NCBI GenBank assembly: GCA_951640165.1
Contig: OX621265.1
Location: forward strand, 15,947,001-16,011,000
Direction of reading: 5' to 3'
From: Pseudoips prasinana
Lineage: Eukaryota; Arthropoda; Insecta; Lepidoptera; Nolidae
Length of the DNA: 64,000 bases
The notes beneath the pieces were generated by a model. That model was not told where the DNA came from, made no database searches, and saw nothing but the letters and a program-made list of their open reading frames with translations. A program made the position numbers and the translations under genes. This document shows, piece by piece, positions 21,001 through 29,967 of the stretch; the first letter of the stretch is position 1; every line of letters starts with the position of its first letter.

Positions 21001-21295
21001 ACATACAACCCTCATTAGTTGATAAGTTTAATTTTATTTTACACTAGCTCCCTTGCTTATTAAGATTAGTGATTTTGATCTCACTATGTTAATATGTATT
21101 GAACTGTGTTGTAAATTTTCTTTATTTAGTTGATCATGAATCTTGTCCATGTAAACCTGTATTATAATAAGTACAACCCGTGTGATCGGTACCCAAGATA
21201 CAGGCACAATGCCTAGTTTGGGACCAAAGTTATTTTTAACACTCTGTGAAGCTTTACTGTAATAAAGATATTCTTATTCTTATTCTTATTCTTAT
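18038..21295 (+). mobile_element. LINE-A retrotransposon (CR1/Jockey-like), 5'-truncated
   Basis: ORF2 is followed by a CT-rich stretch (20930-21000), an AATAAAG signal and a TTATTC repeat tail (21262-21295). No ORF1 is present. The reading frame is open back to about 18039, where it meets a Helitron, so the copy lost its 5' half. It has lost only the start of the endonuclease domain. Confidence 0.85.
18213..20909 (+). CDS. LINE ORF2 protein: APE endonuclease and reverse transcriptase
   Basis: 898 codons are open from the first in-frame ATG. The same frame is open upstream to about 18063 and encodes further endonuclease sequence (NIRSL, then LTECWLS), so the ATG is internal and the true protein was longer. 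The AP-endonuclease-like domain has YRSP, GDIN (89-92), TRATACLDHMF and TDHD (149-152). The reverse transcriptase has NYRPIALL, GFRRGKSTE, FLDLAKAFDTV, GVPQGSILGPTLF and the catalytic YADD (612-615). The C-terminal part has RVRKLIYIMKNLR and LLERAQRALLK. The enzyme nicks DNA and primes cDNA synthesis at the target. No stop or frameshift interrupts it, unusual for a truncated copy, so the insertion is probably young. The clade is inferred from motifs and the LINE at 33973 is a relative. Confidence 0.92.
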   Translation: MISGYNVFRSNTPKNKCGGVVIYVKSCHMATVADTVIKDADNLSLIINDKISITGIYRSPSTTITDPFITSLDHSLKDLTIHPFVIITGDINIDICSDSNQAAEYLCLMASHGLLPAITKPTRATACLDHMFIKSSNSVIGTVCKSSITDHDIIIGGLSIPTRISSENVTRWKEKINLDAVVAEINSVDWTPVVSNHCLDSAIENFNTILKNTFKKHTRTVKLSRKKAHIQPWMTSGLLRCTRHRDRLHLACRAHPNDTTKQTIYIRYRNYCNKLLRKIKIDYHTKLISENSTDPKELWKTIKNITGTSKLKAHPSELITKPYATSSILNYCNHHFTTVGEKLASTILTNTDNTLDSLVRKYTPTFTNNHSFFLEPTDPSEIKSIILQLKNDSAPGPDSINALFLKKTLSSILTPLTHIFNLSFKTGVFPEVWKVAAVSPIHKAGPKCDPENYRPIALLSVISKILEKIVNHRFVKFMEKHLLISDNQFGFRRGKSTENAATTLLNKIATYIENKENCLAVFLDLAKAFDTVSIDLLLKKLEASGIRGIPYNWFKSYLSNRKQYIKIGNQTSDQLEIGFGVPQGSILGPTLFILYINDIVRLHINNSDIVTYADDTVILFHDKSWERVFQSANVGMSEVVNALNGNLLTLNIQKTKLIAFSKSSISNPPLNLTLTIHSCPSNSHFTLPVCSCKPIQRTSSIKYLGIIIDSTLSFKSHIFTISGRVRKLIYIMKNLRDCLPIDLLRRVYLVLCQPIIQYCISVWGSAGKSYLVLLERAQRALLKVTLKKPFRFPTDTLYEIIEVLRVRQLFILRAITSAHKNLHNRPDYDEIISKRVFTIPLPPFNSLLARRCPVFSHPHSYNKVSAILNIKNQTYGKLHITVKKWLLSLNYTETENLV

Positions 21296-21378
21296 TTATA
21301 GCTTGATATGTAGCCGTATGTACACTTGCAAATGCCTTTAAAAAAATCAGCAAGCAAGTGTTGCTGACCCATAGCCGG
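21296..21378. repeat. MITE-2 half copy plus R40 fragment
   Basis: TAGCTTGATATGTAGCCGT is the right end of MITE family 2. It is followed by CAGCAAGCAAGTGTTGCTG, which matches the repeat at 28245-28580 and 40344-40640. Confidence 0.5.
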
Positions 21379-21704
21379 CTTAGTTTTCTACATAGCACTT
21401 AATCGCTTTTATGTGTGCCACGAGCGAATGCAGGGACTCTAATATGATTATAAAAAAACCTCAAGTGACAAAATAACGGCTTTGTTTCAAAATCTTCCAA
21501 AACAGTGACGTCATGGAGTGATTAAGTTACTTAAAGTAACGTCCGCATTTCAAAGTGTTTTTAAGTACGAGTCGTGCCATATTTCAATATGGTTTACTTA
21601 TTATTGAATCATGCCTTTAAAGAGAGACATATGTGTCTAACTTGGTCACAACTTACATACACTACTTTGTATTTGTTTTTTAATCCCTTTTGGAATTTAC
21701 TTTA
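21379..21704. other. No recognisable feature
   Basis: AT-rich sequence with only short frames. Nothing beyond background was identified. Confidence 0.4.
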
Positions 21705-22740
21705 CAAATATATAATAGACGGACACAAATTACATCCAGGCTCATCAATAGTTGTCCGGCGCGGGACTCGAACCCGCGACACAAAGTGGCGAAGCGACTG
21801 TTTTAGCCACTGCGCCACATGTGCAGTCAATTTCTATATTATTAATGCATAGGTTGCTGGTACAGATCCGGCTCGAAGGACCATGTTTAGAGCAGCGTTG
21901 TGTGTGTCGCGGGATACTTTACAAATATATAATAGATGGACACAAATTAAACCCAGACTCAGAACAACTATTTATGGGTCACACAAATAGTTGTCCGGCG
22001 CGGGACTCGAACCCGCGACACAAAGTGGCGAGGCGACTGTCTTAGCCACTGCGCCACATGTGCAGTCAATTTCTATATTATTTATGTATAGGTTGCTGGT
22101 ACATATCCGGCTCGAAGGACCATGTTTAGAGCAGCGTTGTTTGTAGTTGTATAGGGCTAGTAAGTTTGCAATAAGAATAGACTAATATAAACAAAAAGAT
22201 ATACATACAACATTATCACCGAGTTTATTGTATAAATGTAAGTTCACACCGTTACAGTGAGAATTTAGAATTATAAAGTAATTGAAACAGATTTTTTTAA
22301 ATAATACTAAGTTTAAACAATTTTGTTTGTTTTCTTTTTAAAAGACAACGCTCGTACTATAAAATCTAATCCCTGTGTCGCGGGGTACTTTAACTTTAAC
22401 TTACGGAGGCCTCGAACCCGCGACACAAAGTGGCGAGGTGACTGTCTTAGCCTCTACGCCACATGTGCAGTCAATTTCTATATTATTTATGTATAGGTTG
22501 CTGGTTCATATCCGGCTCGAAGGACTATGTTTAGAGCAGCGTTGTGTGTAGTTGTATAAGGCTCGTAGGACCATAATAAGAATAGACTAATATAAACGTA
22601 GAGATATACATAGAGCAATATCACCGAGTTTATTGTATAAATTTAAGTTCACTTACCAAAAGAGGTTAGAATCATAAAGTAATTGAATCAGAAAAAATGT
22701 TAATAAACTAAGATTAAACAATATTTACTTAAGTGCGTAC
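21705..22740 (-). repeat. Three tRNA-like units in a local tandem (SINE4)
   Basis: Minus-strand units near 21750-21830, 21990-22075 and 22405-22480 each contain GTGGCGCAGTGGCTAAAAC-like and TCGCGGGTTCGAGTCCCGCG words. Each is followed by the same flank (GTGCAGTCAATTTCTATAT; GGTTGCTGGT; CCGGCTCGAAGGACCATG). The acceptor stem does not pair, so these are tRNA-derived repeats, not tRNA genes. The units diverge (the third lost part of its B-box side). Confidence 0.7.
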
Positions 22741-23786
22741 ACTCTTTTTTGTATTAGAAATAATACAAACTAATAGTGCTCACTGCTTAGTTTGGGAAAC
22801 AATGAAAATCTTAATAATTTTTTACTTAACACATGTATATTGATTTTCAAACTATCTACACTGCACTTCCATATACACGTTTTCGCATCCCATACACTTA
22901 CACGTTCATAAATACACCCTGCAAATATTCAGGAGAGAGCCTGGAGTTCTGTCGTACAGGTCTCGACCTAGTTCAGACTCCACTCCAGACTATCACACAA
23001 TAAAAGTCAAAACGGATGAATTATGAACATACTCATACTCAATACTCAATTTGCATTCCACAATGATGATGTAGGTGTTACAAATTATATATGGTATCAT
23101 TATGGACCCTGTCGGGCACAGCAAATGTAGAAGAGAGGAAGAGGGCTTTAGTTAAACATACATTGTTAATTAATTACAAATATATTATCTATTTATTATT
23201 ATTCTTATTTTTTATATACATATATTAATACATTTGGATATTATTATTATTATTACCTACATACTACAATAATTTATCAGTGAAGTATTCATTTAGTTAT
23301 CCATTTTTATTTATGATTCTATTTTATTATATTTTATATTCATTTTGATATTATTAATACTAGTGTCTATATATTTTGATATTATTAATATTATTGTCTA
23401 TAATTTACCAGTTAAGTATTAATTTAAATTTATATTTTTAAAAATTCTTTGTAATTTAAATATTATTAATGTAATTACATATTATTACTATAATTTTTCT
23501 GTCAGGTATTAATTTAAATTATAAATTTTTATTTATTATAAATTTTTATTATATTATATATTCATAGTACCTGTACAACTATAATTTGTCAGTCAAGTAT
23601 TCGTTTAAATTGTAATAGCATTTGCTTAATACTTGGTTTCCTTTTTGATTACTTCAGAAAGTTTACATTACATACGCTATGATCAATTAAGATTTAAACT
23701 GTACTTTATGAGCTAGAGGTAGCAATTCAGCTAGTCATGGAGCTAGAACGTAATACTCTACCTTACTTAACCACATGGAATTTACT
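22741..23786. other. AT-rich, no gene seen
   Basis: Long AT-rich region with weak internal repetition of TTAAATTATAAATTTTTA and AAGTATTAATTTAAATT words (23240-23600). No coding frame of note. Confidence 0.5.
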
Positions 23787-23855
23787 TAATAAATATCCTA
23801 AACAAGTTGCCTAATTCAGGTCACCATAACAGATAAACTAGAATTATTTCTCAAA
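23787..23855 (+). repeat. ~70-bp direct repeat, copy 1
   Basis: TTAATAAATATCCTAAACAA through GAATTATTTCT recurs at 24789-24857 with a few differences. Copy 1 abuts a Helitron and copy 2 abuts a mariner. Confidence 0.75.
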
Positions 23856-24147
23856 CTAGCTGTGCCCCGCGGTTTTACCCACGTTAAATTTTATAAATTT
23901 TCACCTATCCACCAGCTCCTATCCCGAAGGTGATAGCGGGATAATATGTAGCCTATGTGTTGAAACGACCACTTAGTAATATTCGTGCATAATTTGAAGT
24001 AAACCCATGTAGTACTTTTTGAGTTTAGCCCGGGCATACATACAGACAAACAGACAAAAATTCTAAAAACTATATTTTTGGCTTCGATATCGGTTGTAGA
24101 TCACGCCCCAAGTTTTAACTTTCCTACGATTTTATTATATGTATAGA
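23856..24147 (-). mobile_element. Helitron-like element
   Basis: The left end ACTAGCTGTGCCCCGCGG is the reversed hairpin-CTAG terminus. The right end ATGTATAGA is the reversed TCTATACAT start. The interior is shared with 17720-18037. No coding capacity. Confidence 0.8.
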
Positions 24148-24433
24148 TTACACTCTGCTTTACTTAAGCTACGTAGAATTAACTTAAATAAAAATAGTTT
24201 ATTTTCAGTTTCTTACATTGTGGTTCATACTAATGGTTGGGGCATTCCTTTTAAGTAATAAAATACCTGTGTTAGGATGCCCCGCTCTTCACATTATACT
24301 TACTCGTTAAACAAAAAGAGAAAATTTTAATAAACTAGGACATAATAAATAATATTGTAATTGAGATGTTATGAAATAAACTAATAAAGTGGGTTAATTT
24401 GGGTGTATAGAATGTGGAAATGGAACGTGAGGG

Positions 24434-24545
24434 TCTTTGTGTGTGGTGTATGTGCGTGCATGTGTGTGTGTATGTGTGTGTGTGTGTGTGTGTGCGTGTG
24501 TGTATGTACATACACACACACACGCACACGTGTGCGTGCATGTTT
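24434..24545. repeat. GT tract meeting CA tract
   Basis: About 110 bp of alternating purine-pyrimidine: a GT run (24460-24505) turns at GTACATAC into a CA run (24508-24530). The frames across it are low complexity, not genes. Confidence 0.85.
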
Positions 24546-24788
24546 GTGTTTCTGGATGCGAAATCGTCTATTTTACAGTGCGCAGAGATAATTAGTTGTA
24601 TTTATTGAATATATTTAATTTCATTGCATAATTCATAGATTATCATATTTTATAGTAGATATTGAGGTATAAACGTGATAATTTATAGGTTTTTTACTTA
24701 ATTAATGTTTTTAAAATTGAATGTGCAATAGTTGTTCAGTTTCAATGTAACACGATTGCTTTAACCAGGTCGTAAGTGTCTGTCTGTT

Positions 24789-24857
24789 AATAAATATCCT
24801 AAACAAGTTGCCTAATTCAAGTCACCATTGCAGATAAACTAGAATTATTTCTAAAAT
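24789..24857 (+). repeat. ~70-bp direct repeat, copy 2
   Basis: Second copy of 23787-23855, ending a few bases before the mariner TA target site. Confidence 0.75.
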
Positions 24858-24861
24858 ATTA

Positions 24862-26143
24862 GGTCTTTACCTATGAAATTGCCGTTCTGCAGTACTGGCC
24901 ATTTCAAATCAAAATAATTTTTGTTTGGCTAAGAATTCTAATTTCAAATTAATTTTATTTTAAAAACATGGATTCTTTTTTCCAAAAGTAGTCATTTCTT
25001 TATTGATTAGTGTTACATTTTCATCGCATTTCAATCTTTTTCGTCATCATGGATACGTTAAAAATTCGAGTAATTATGGAATATGAGTACCGTCGTGGCA
25101 GCAACGCGGCACAAGCGGCACGCAACATCAACGACGTTTACGGAGCTAACACTACAAACCAACGCACCACCTGTTATTGGTTTGCTCGCTTCCGTTCTGG
25201 AAATTTCGACCTGAAAAATGAACCTCGCGGTCGTCCGAAGACTTTGGTCGACAATGACGAATTAAAGGCGGTTGTGGAAGCTGATGATACACAATCTACG
25301 GCTGAATTAGCAGCAGCTTTCGACGTTAGCGTCAAAACAATATTGGTCCATTTGCGTCAAATTGGCAAGGTAAAAAAGCTTGACAAATGGGTGCCCCACG
25401 AACTCAATGATCGCCAGCACGAAGTACGCGTCGAGACGTGCCTTGCACTGCTCAACAGACACACAAATGAAGGAATTTTGAACCGCATTGTTACCTGCGA
25501 TGAAAAATGGATTCTGTTTGATAACCGCAAGCGCTCAGCAAGTTGGTTGGATCCTGGTTCAGCACCTAAACAATGCCCTAAACGAAAACTTACCCCTAGA
25601 AAAGTGATGGTCACTGTTTGGTGGTCTAGCGCCGGTGTGATTCATCACAGCTTCTTACCAAACGGGGTGAGCATTACTGCAGATGTGTACTGTGAAGAAC
25701 TGAGCACAATGATGGAGAAGCTGGCGCATCTCCAACCAGCATTGGTCAATCGCTCGTCTCCGCTGCTCCTGCACGACAACGCGCGACCTCATACTGCACA
25801 GCAGACGGTCTCCAAGTTGCAAGAACTGGGGTTGGAAGCTCTCCGTCATCCGCCCTACTCACCAGACCTTGCGCCTACAGACTACTACTTTTTCCAGAAT
25901 TTGGATAACTTCTTGGCGGGAAAAAAATTCAATACCCGAGAGGCAGTACAAAATGCCTTTGAAGAATTTGTTGCCTCCCGTCCAGCTGATTTCTTTAAGA
26001 AGGGCATCAATAAACTGCCACTGCGATGGCAAAGATGCATTGATTGCATGGGTGATTACTTCGATTAATACAAATAAAAAAATTCATGAAAAAAATTCGT
26101 TTAAATTTTTTCATACAAAACGGCAATTTCATAGGTAAAGACC
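24862..26143 (+). mobile_element. mariner transposon, apparently complete
   Basis: Inverted ends GGTCTTTACCTATGAAATTG (left) and their reverse complement (right, 26118-26143) are flanked by TA (24860-24861 and 26144-26145). It is 1,282 bp with one intact transposase ORF. Confidence 0.92.
25049..26068 (+). CDS. mariner transposase (DD34D)
   Basis: 339 residues are encoded from the ATG at 25049 (MDTLKIRV). The frame also has an earlier ATG at 25010, but the extra 13 residues are unlike the family, so the downstream start is preferred. The length is close to the family norm of about 345. The N-terminal helix-turn-helix domains include the linker-type motif KWVPHEL (residues 113-119). The catalytic triad is VTCDEKW (D151), LLHDNARPH (D243) and PDLAPTDYYFF (D278). 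Exactly 34 residues lie between the last two Asp, so DD34D. No stop or frameshift is seen. The enzyme would excise and reinsert its own element at TA sites. Residues HPPYSPDLAP follow the usual mariner form. It may be active, but this cannot be judged from sequence alone. Confidence 0.94.
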   Translation: MDTLKIRVIMEYEYRRGSNAAQAARNINDVYGANTTNQRTTCYWFARFRSGNFDLKNEPRGRPKTLVDNDELKAVVEADDTQSTAELAAAFDVSVKTILVHLRQIGKVKKLDKWVPHELNDRQHEVRVETCLALLNRHTNEGILNRIVTCDEKWILFDNRKRSASWLDPGSAPKQCPKRKLTPRKVMVTVWWSSAGVIHHSFLPNGVSITADVYCEELSTMMEKLAHLQPALVNRSSPLLLHDNARPHTAQQTVSKLQELGLEALRHPPYSPDLAPTDYYFFQNLDNFLAGKKFNTREAVQNAFEEFVASRPADFFKKGINKLPLRWQRCIDCMGDYFD

Positions 26144-26204
26144 TATTATTTCATTCACAGTTAGCCAAGTTATATTCATAGCACAATCTTAATAGCTCAC
26201 TAAT

Positions 26205-26530
26205 AACTTAGCCAGTTGCTCTCACCGTAGTATCTGTAAGTGATTGGCGGGGTTAAGCAACAAGGCTCGCTGTCAGTCCATAGATGGGTGACCGCCAAAG
26301 TGGTTTCTCCGTGCTTCGGAGGGCACGTTAAGCTGTCGCTCACCATTCCGTAAATAATTGGTGGGGTTAAGCAACTAAGCTCGCGGTCACTCCATAGATG
26401 GGTGACCGCCAAAGTAGTTTATTTTCTGAGCGTCTCCGTGCTTCTAACCGTATGGTTGTAGCCATTAGACAACAATCGTCAATGCGTGACAGAGGCCTAC
26501 TGGGCGGCTTAAACAACTCTGACACTATGA
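26205..26530 (+). mobile_element. 5S rRNA-like SINE, head-duplicated
   Basis: Two heads occur in tandem. GTTAAGCAAC is at 26252-26261 and 26366-26375. GATGGGTGACCGCC is at 26283-26296 and 26397-26410. Both words are exact matches to 5S rRNA box A and box C style sequence. The second head continues into the full body (CTCCGTGCTTCT, GTAGCCATTAGACAAC, GGCCTACTGGGCGGC). The short first unit ends at CACGTTAAGCTGTCG. Confidence 0.78.
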
Positions 26531-26540
26531 CAGACCAGTG

Positions 26541-26736
26541 CCTCTAGCACGAGTTCCTGCAGTTTACTTACTTGATCACACGTACAGTTTCGTCCCATAC
26601 ATTGAGCACCAGAGTTTTAGTTCTTAATAGTTTCCGCGAGAGGCGCTGGTGCTCAATGTATGGGAGGAAACTGTACGTGTGATCGAGTAAGTAAACTGGG
26701 GAACTCGTGCTAAAACTGGGGAACTCGTGCTAGAGG
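26541..26736. mobile_element. Fold-back MITE, copy 1
   Basis: The ends CCTCTAGCACGAGTTCC and their complement are joined by stems through CTTGATCACACGTACAG and CATACATTGAGCACCAG around a loop near 26615. The right end has a partial duplication (AACTCGTGCTAAAACTGGGG). The sister is at 40166-40343. Confidence 0.8.
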
Positions 26737-26737
26737 G

Positions 26738-27420
26738 TCAGCTGGCGTGATTAGTAGATACATTCCTTTCACGCCGCAGATGGTGGGTTCAGGACAGACA
26801 TTTGTGGGCATGAACATGTCTGTTTGTTTGAATCTGTGTGTAATTGTCTATATAAGTATGTATTTACAAAAGAAAAGTAGTATGTATAGTATACATTATT
26901 TGGTTTTAATAATTCTGTCAAACTTATTCTTACACAATTATTCTCTAATATCATTGAGAAGTTTGATATAGAATCTGATACTTTCAATAAACATGTCTAT
27001 TGAAAGTGACATGAATTTGGGCACGTCTTATGGAAATTGCCAAAGCATTCCACAATCTAACTGCTTGCACAATAAATGACTCATTTATTCATTATTGATT
27101 TACTTATAGCTATAGAACTGATATATTTGAGTTGGTACTAGTATAAGTATGTATTTACAAAAGATAATTTTGTTTTGTTTACTAAGAAATTACTAACACT
27201 TTTTTGTATTTATTTCTGTGTACTACTAACAACCCGTACTAACCCTAGTTTCGTAATTAAATTATGGACTATATCTGTCATTGTACATATATGTCTGAAA
27301 TAAAGATTAAATTAAATTAAAAGAAATGTAGTAATAAATCAGTTATCCGGTTTCCATAGTACAAGCTCTGTTTAGTTTGGAATTAGATGGCCGTTTGTGA
27401 ATAATTATATAATATTTATT
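26738..27420 (+). mobile_element. SINE3 split by another insertion
   Basis: The left part has TTTCACGCCGCAGATGG, GGACAGACATTTGTG and TTTACAAAAGAAAAGTAG. The right part resumes at about 27350 with GGTTTCCATAGTACAAGC and TTAGTTTGGAATTAGATGG. The middle (about 26905-27345) ends in AATAAAGATTAAATTAAAT, like a retroposed A-rich tail. Boundaries are approximate. Confidence 0.5.
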
Positions 27421-27642
27421 AAGCTAATACTTCTACACTATAGCATTAAGAGAATTCTGATCAAAACCACTCATTACTCATATTTAAGTAACACTTACTT
27501 AAGCATATGTATTTAAATTTGTTGGAACTTGATCGCAAAGCTCTGTAATACCAGTCTACAACAAAGCTATGTACATTAGCCAACAAAAGTAACTTTATCT
27601 TATATCCACTAACTTAATATGATTATGTATGAAGACTATATT

Positions 27643-28010
27643 GGCCTCGTTGGTCTAGCGGTAGCGTGTTCTGAGAACGAGGTCCTGGGTTCAAATCCCG
27701 GGTCGGGATAAAAGTGATTTCGGGAATTACCTGTAAAAAGAAAAATTTCTCAGCATCAGCCCGAAGTCTGAGACTTGGCGGTATTACACCCCCGTGCCCC
27801 GGAGAGCACGTAAAGCCGTCGGTCCTGTACCTGATCTATTTCCGGTCGTGTCGCGTGACGTCCCATCGGATCATGAAAGTGATGGAATAGTAAGTGCTCG
27901 TGTGTTTGCGCACACACTAGTGCAATATAAAATGTCCCGCGCAGATGGCTGATCTCTATTGAGACTGGCCGCCGTGGCCGGAAACGGCTAGGAGGACATT
28001 ATATTAAGAG
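27643..28010 (+). mobile_element. SINE1 element, best plus-strand copy
   Basis: The head GCCTCGTTGGTCTAGCGGT (A box) and CCTGGGTTCAAATCCCGGG (B box) misses most of the anticodon arm (GTGTTCTGAGAACGAGG). The body runs through CTCAGCATCAGCCCGAAG, CCGGAGAGCACGTAAAGCC, CATCGGATCATGAAAGTG and GCTAGGAGGACATT. It is a tRNA-derived SINE with Pol III promoter words, not a working tRNA. Confidence 0.85.
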
Positions 28011-28034
28011 TAGACGAGACTGTAAACCGGAGAT

Positions 28035-28085
28035 CTTTGGGGCCTTTGTCCAGCAGTGGCCGTCTTTCGGTTGATATGATGAAAA
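28035..28085 (+). mobile_element. RTE 3'-end fragment
   Basis: GGAGATCTTTGGGGCC and TTTGTCCAGCAGTGGCCG match the RTE terminus (52458-52510), ending in GATATGATGA. It lies just downstream of SINE1. Confidence 0.65.
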
Positions 28086-28092
28086 CAAATAT

Positions 28093-28190
28093 TTTAGGGG
28101 GTCACCCATACAACAAAACCGATTTTTTTACCGTTTCTAATACGGCACGGAAACCTTCGTGCGCGAGTACGACTCGTACTTTTTTATATT
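28093..28190 (-). repeat. GGTTCCGTA-type repeat fragment
   Basis: GGGGTCACCCATACAAC, TACGGCACGGAAACC and GTGCGCGAGTACGACTCG form the reversed 5' end of the family at 14988 and 55741. Confidence 0.6.
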
Positions 28191-28244
28191 TTTTTATGGA
28201 TATTTAAATCTGTTCATAGATTTTTTTTTAAAGAGTAGAACTTC

Positions 28245-28580
28245 ATTTGCCTGGAACATTTCGTAGGGGTAGGGCATAGCGTTCATTCGCTCAAAGAGCG
28301 GCCCGACTGGGGAAGTACCTCCACCTTACAGAAGACACTCCTTAATAACATTAATAATTTTAATGTTGTGTTTCCGAGTGTGAGTAAGGTTGCCAGAGCT
28401 CATTGGGGTGGGGGGAAGTGTCAGCAACACTTGTTTGCTGACTTTTAAAGGCCAGCAACGCACCCATGACACCTCTAGTATTGCGAATGTCCATGGGCGG
28501 CGGTGATCACTCACCATCAGGTCACCCACTTGCTCGTTAGTCGCCCTCTGATAAGAAAAAATAAACAATAATAATATACC
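28245..28580 (-). repeat. Dispersed repeat R40, copy 1
   Basis: GCCCGACTGGGGAAGTACC, GTGTTTCCGAGTGTGAGTAA, CACTTGTTTGCTGAC and GTCACCCACTTGCTCGTT recur in opposite orientation at 40344-40640. The class is unknown. The 94-codon frame is not family-like. Confidence 0.7.
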
Positions 28581-28665
28581 GCGTGCATTTATAGGCAGTA
28601 CAGCGCTCAAACGTCCCTCAGGGGACGTAATAAGTTTGACATCGATGTCTGTTTGTCTCTCTAAG

Positions 28666-28953
28666 GAGGTAGTCCACGAAGGGCACCCATCTGAATGGCA
28701 CCTGCGCGAATGGGACCTAGCCTAGTCCACGAAAGGCACCTATCAATACTTTTGGCAGGTGCTCTTCGTGGATTCAATTTATTTTTTGCATTCTTGTCCA
28801 CAAAAGGCACCTACGTTAACCGTTGCCGTAACCTAGGTTATTAAATGGAAGATATCGATTACAATCACTGGAACGCTTATTAACACTACTAATATTGTCT
28901 AGGTGCCATTCGCGCAGGTGCCATTCAGATGGGTGCCCTTCGTGGACTACCTC
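28666..28953. mobile_element. 288-bp MITE with 8-bp duplication
   Basis: Inverted ends of about 55 bp start GAGGTAGTCCACGAAGGGC. TCTCTAAG lies immediately outside each end (28658-28665 and 28954-28961). An 8-bp duplication fits hAT-like elements. No transposase frame. The flank is low-complexity CT, so the duplication length could be off by a base or two. Confidence 0.75.
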
Positions 28954-28961
28954 TCTCTAAG

Positions 28962-29735
28962 TGTGTCTGTTTGTGCCATCGTAGCTCTCAAACGGATACA
29001 CCCATTTCGATGCGGTAAATTTCATTTGGTTCTTAGCTGTGTTTGGTTAATATCGGTCAGCAGTGTAAGACTCGATTATTCCGAAGGGGTTAATTTTTAT
29101 TTTTAATTTCCGACTATTGTTGTTCATTCCTTAATACGTCACTTTAATACGTCAATGAGTGCGACAGAAAAGCCTACAACACACCTCTTTAAATTACTAC
29201 GGAAATCATACGTTAAACCAGATTTTGTATCCCTTCACATATTTCCTTGAAGTAGGTTATGTAACTATTTAAAACCACAAACAATGTGTAACCTTGAAAT
29301 TAAAAAGTAGATATTTTGCTTGGTTTGGCTATTTTGAATGCACGTATGCAATTCGCATTGCAGAAAATGTAACAATCATCATCATCATCATCATCATAAT
29401 AGTAGTTAATTAATTAGTTGGGCGATAGGTTTCCGCATTTAGCCTCCTAATTAGGCCATTGCACGTGATACTTGTTTGGCTACTCGAACCATTTTAGTTT
29501 CATCCAGAAGTCCAGGAGACCACGAAAGCCTGGCTTGAGGGCCTCCTGCAGTGTCTTCGGATCATTCAGGAACTATGGTTGTGTTGGTAAGCAACACTCT
29601 TGCAGTGTAGCAGTACGTATGTTGGTGTTTCTTCATTTTCAATGCACCCTCTGCACAGGGGGCTGTCTGTGACGCCAATCTTGAAGAGGTGTTTGTTTAA
29701 TGTGCAGTGTATGCATGGTAATCATCATCATCATT
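28962..29735. other. No gene seen; weak repeats
   Basis: No coding frame with family motifs. An ATC microsatellite starts at 29369. 29400-29730 has mid-GC sequence that may be a degraded LINE, but I cannot place it. Confidence 0.35.
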
Positions 29736-29966
29736 GACGGTCACCATAGCCTAGTTGGTAGTGCTCCTGCCTACGAAGCTGGTGGTCCTGGGTTCGAATC
29801 CCAGTAAGTGCAAATATTTGTGTGATGAGCACGAATATTTGTTTCTGAGTCATGGATATTTTCTATCTATATAAGTACGTATTTCGTCGCCTGGTACTCA
29901 TAGTACAAGCTTTGCTTAGTTTGGGGCTAGAATGATCTGTGTGACATTGTCCCCAGATATTATTAC
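29736..29966 (+). mobile_element. SINE2 element
   Basis: Head TAGCCTAGTTGGTAGTGC and TGGGTTCGAATCCCAG, body AATATTTGTGTGATGAGC, 3' part GTACAAGCTTTGCTTAG and TGTGACATTGTCC, with an ATT tail. Confidence 0.85.
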
Positions 29967-29967
29967 T

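Noticed and set aside
21750..22075. tRNA genes in the GC-rich TCGCGGGTTCGAGTCCCGCG units
   Set aside because: The T arm is good, but the 5' and 3' acceptor strands do not match and the units sit in a repeated block, so tRNA-derived repeats are more likely.
24335..24608. Cys/Val/His-rich frames over the GT/CA tract
   Set aside because: They are low-complexity translations of a dinucleotide repeat.
26200..26412. Real 5S rRNA gene
   Set aside because: Only the internal promoter half resembles 5S. The first ~50 and last ~20 bases of 5S are not recognisable and the body is unrelated.
27643..27715. A tRNA gene
   Set aside because: A-box and B-box words are present, but the anticodon arm is collapsed and the acceptor stem cannot pair. 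The sequence continues into a repeated SINE body found at many other sites.
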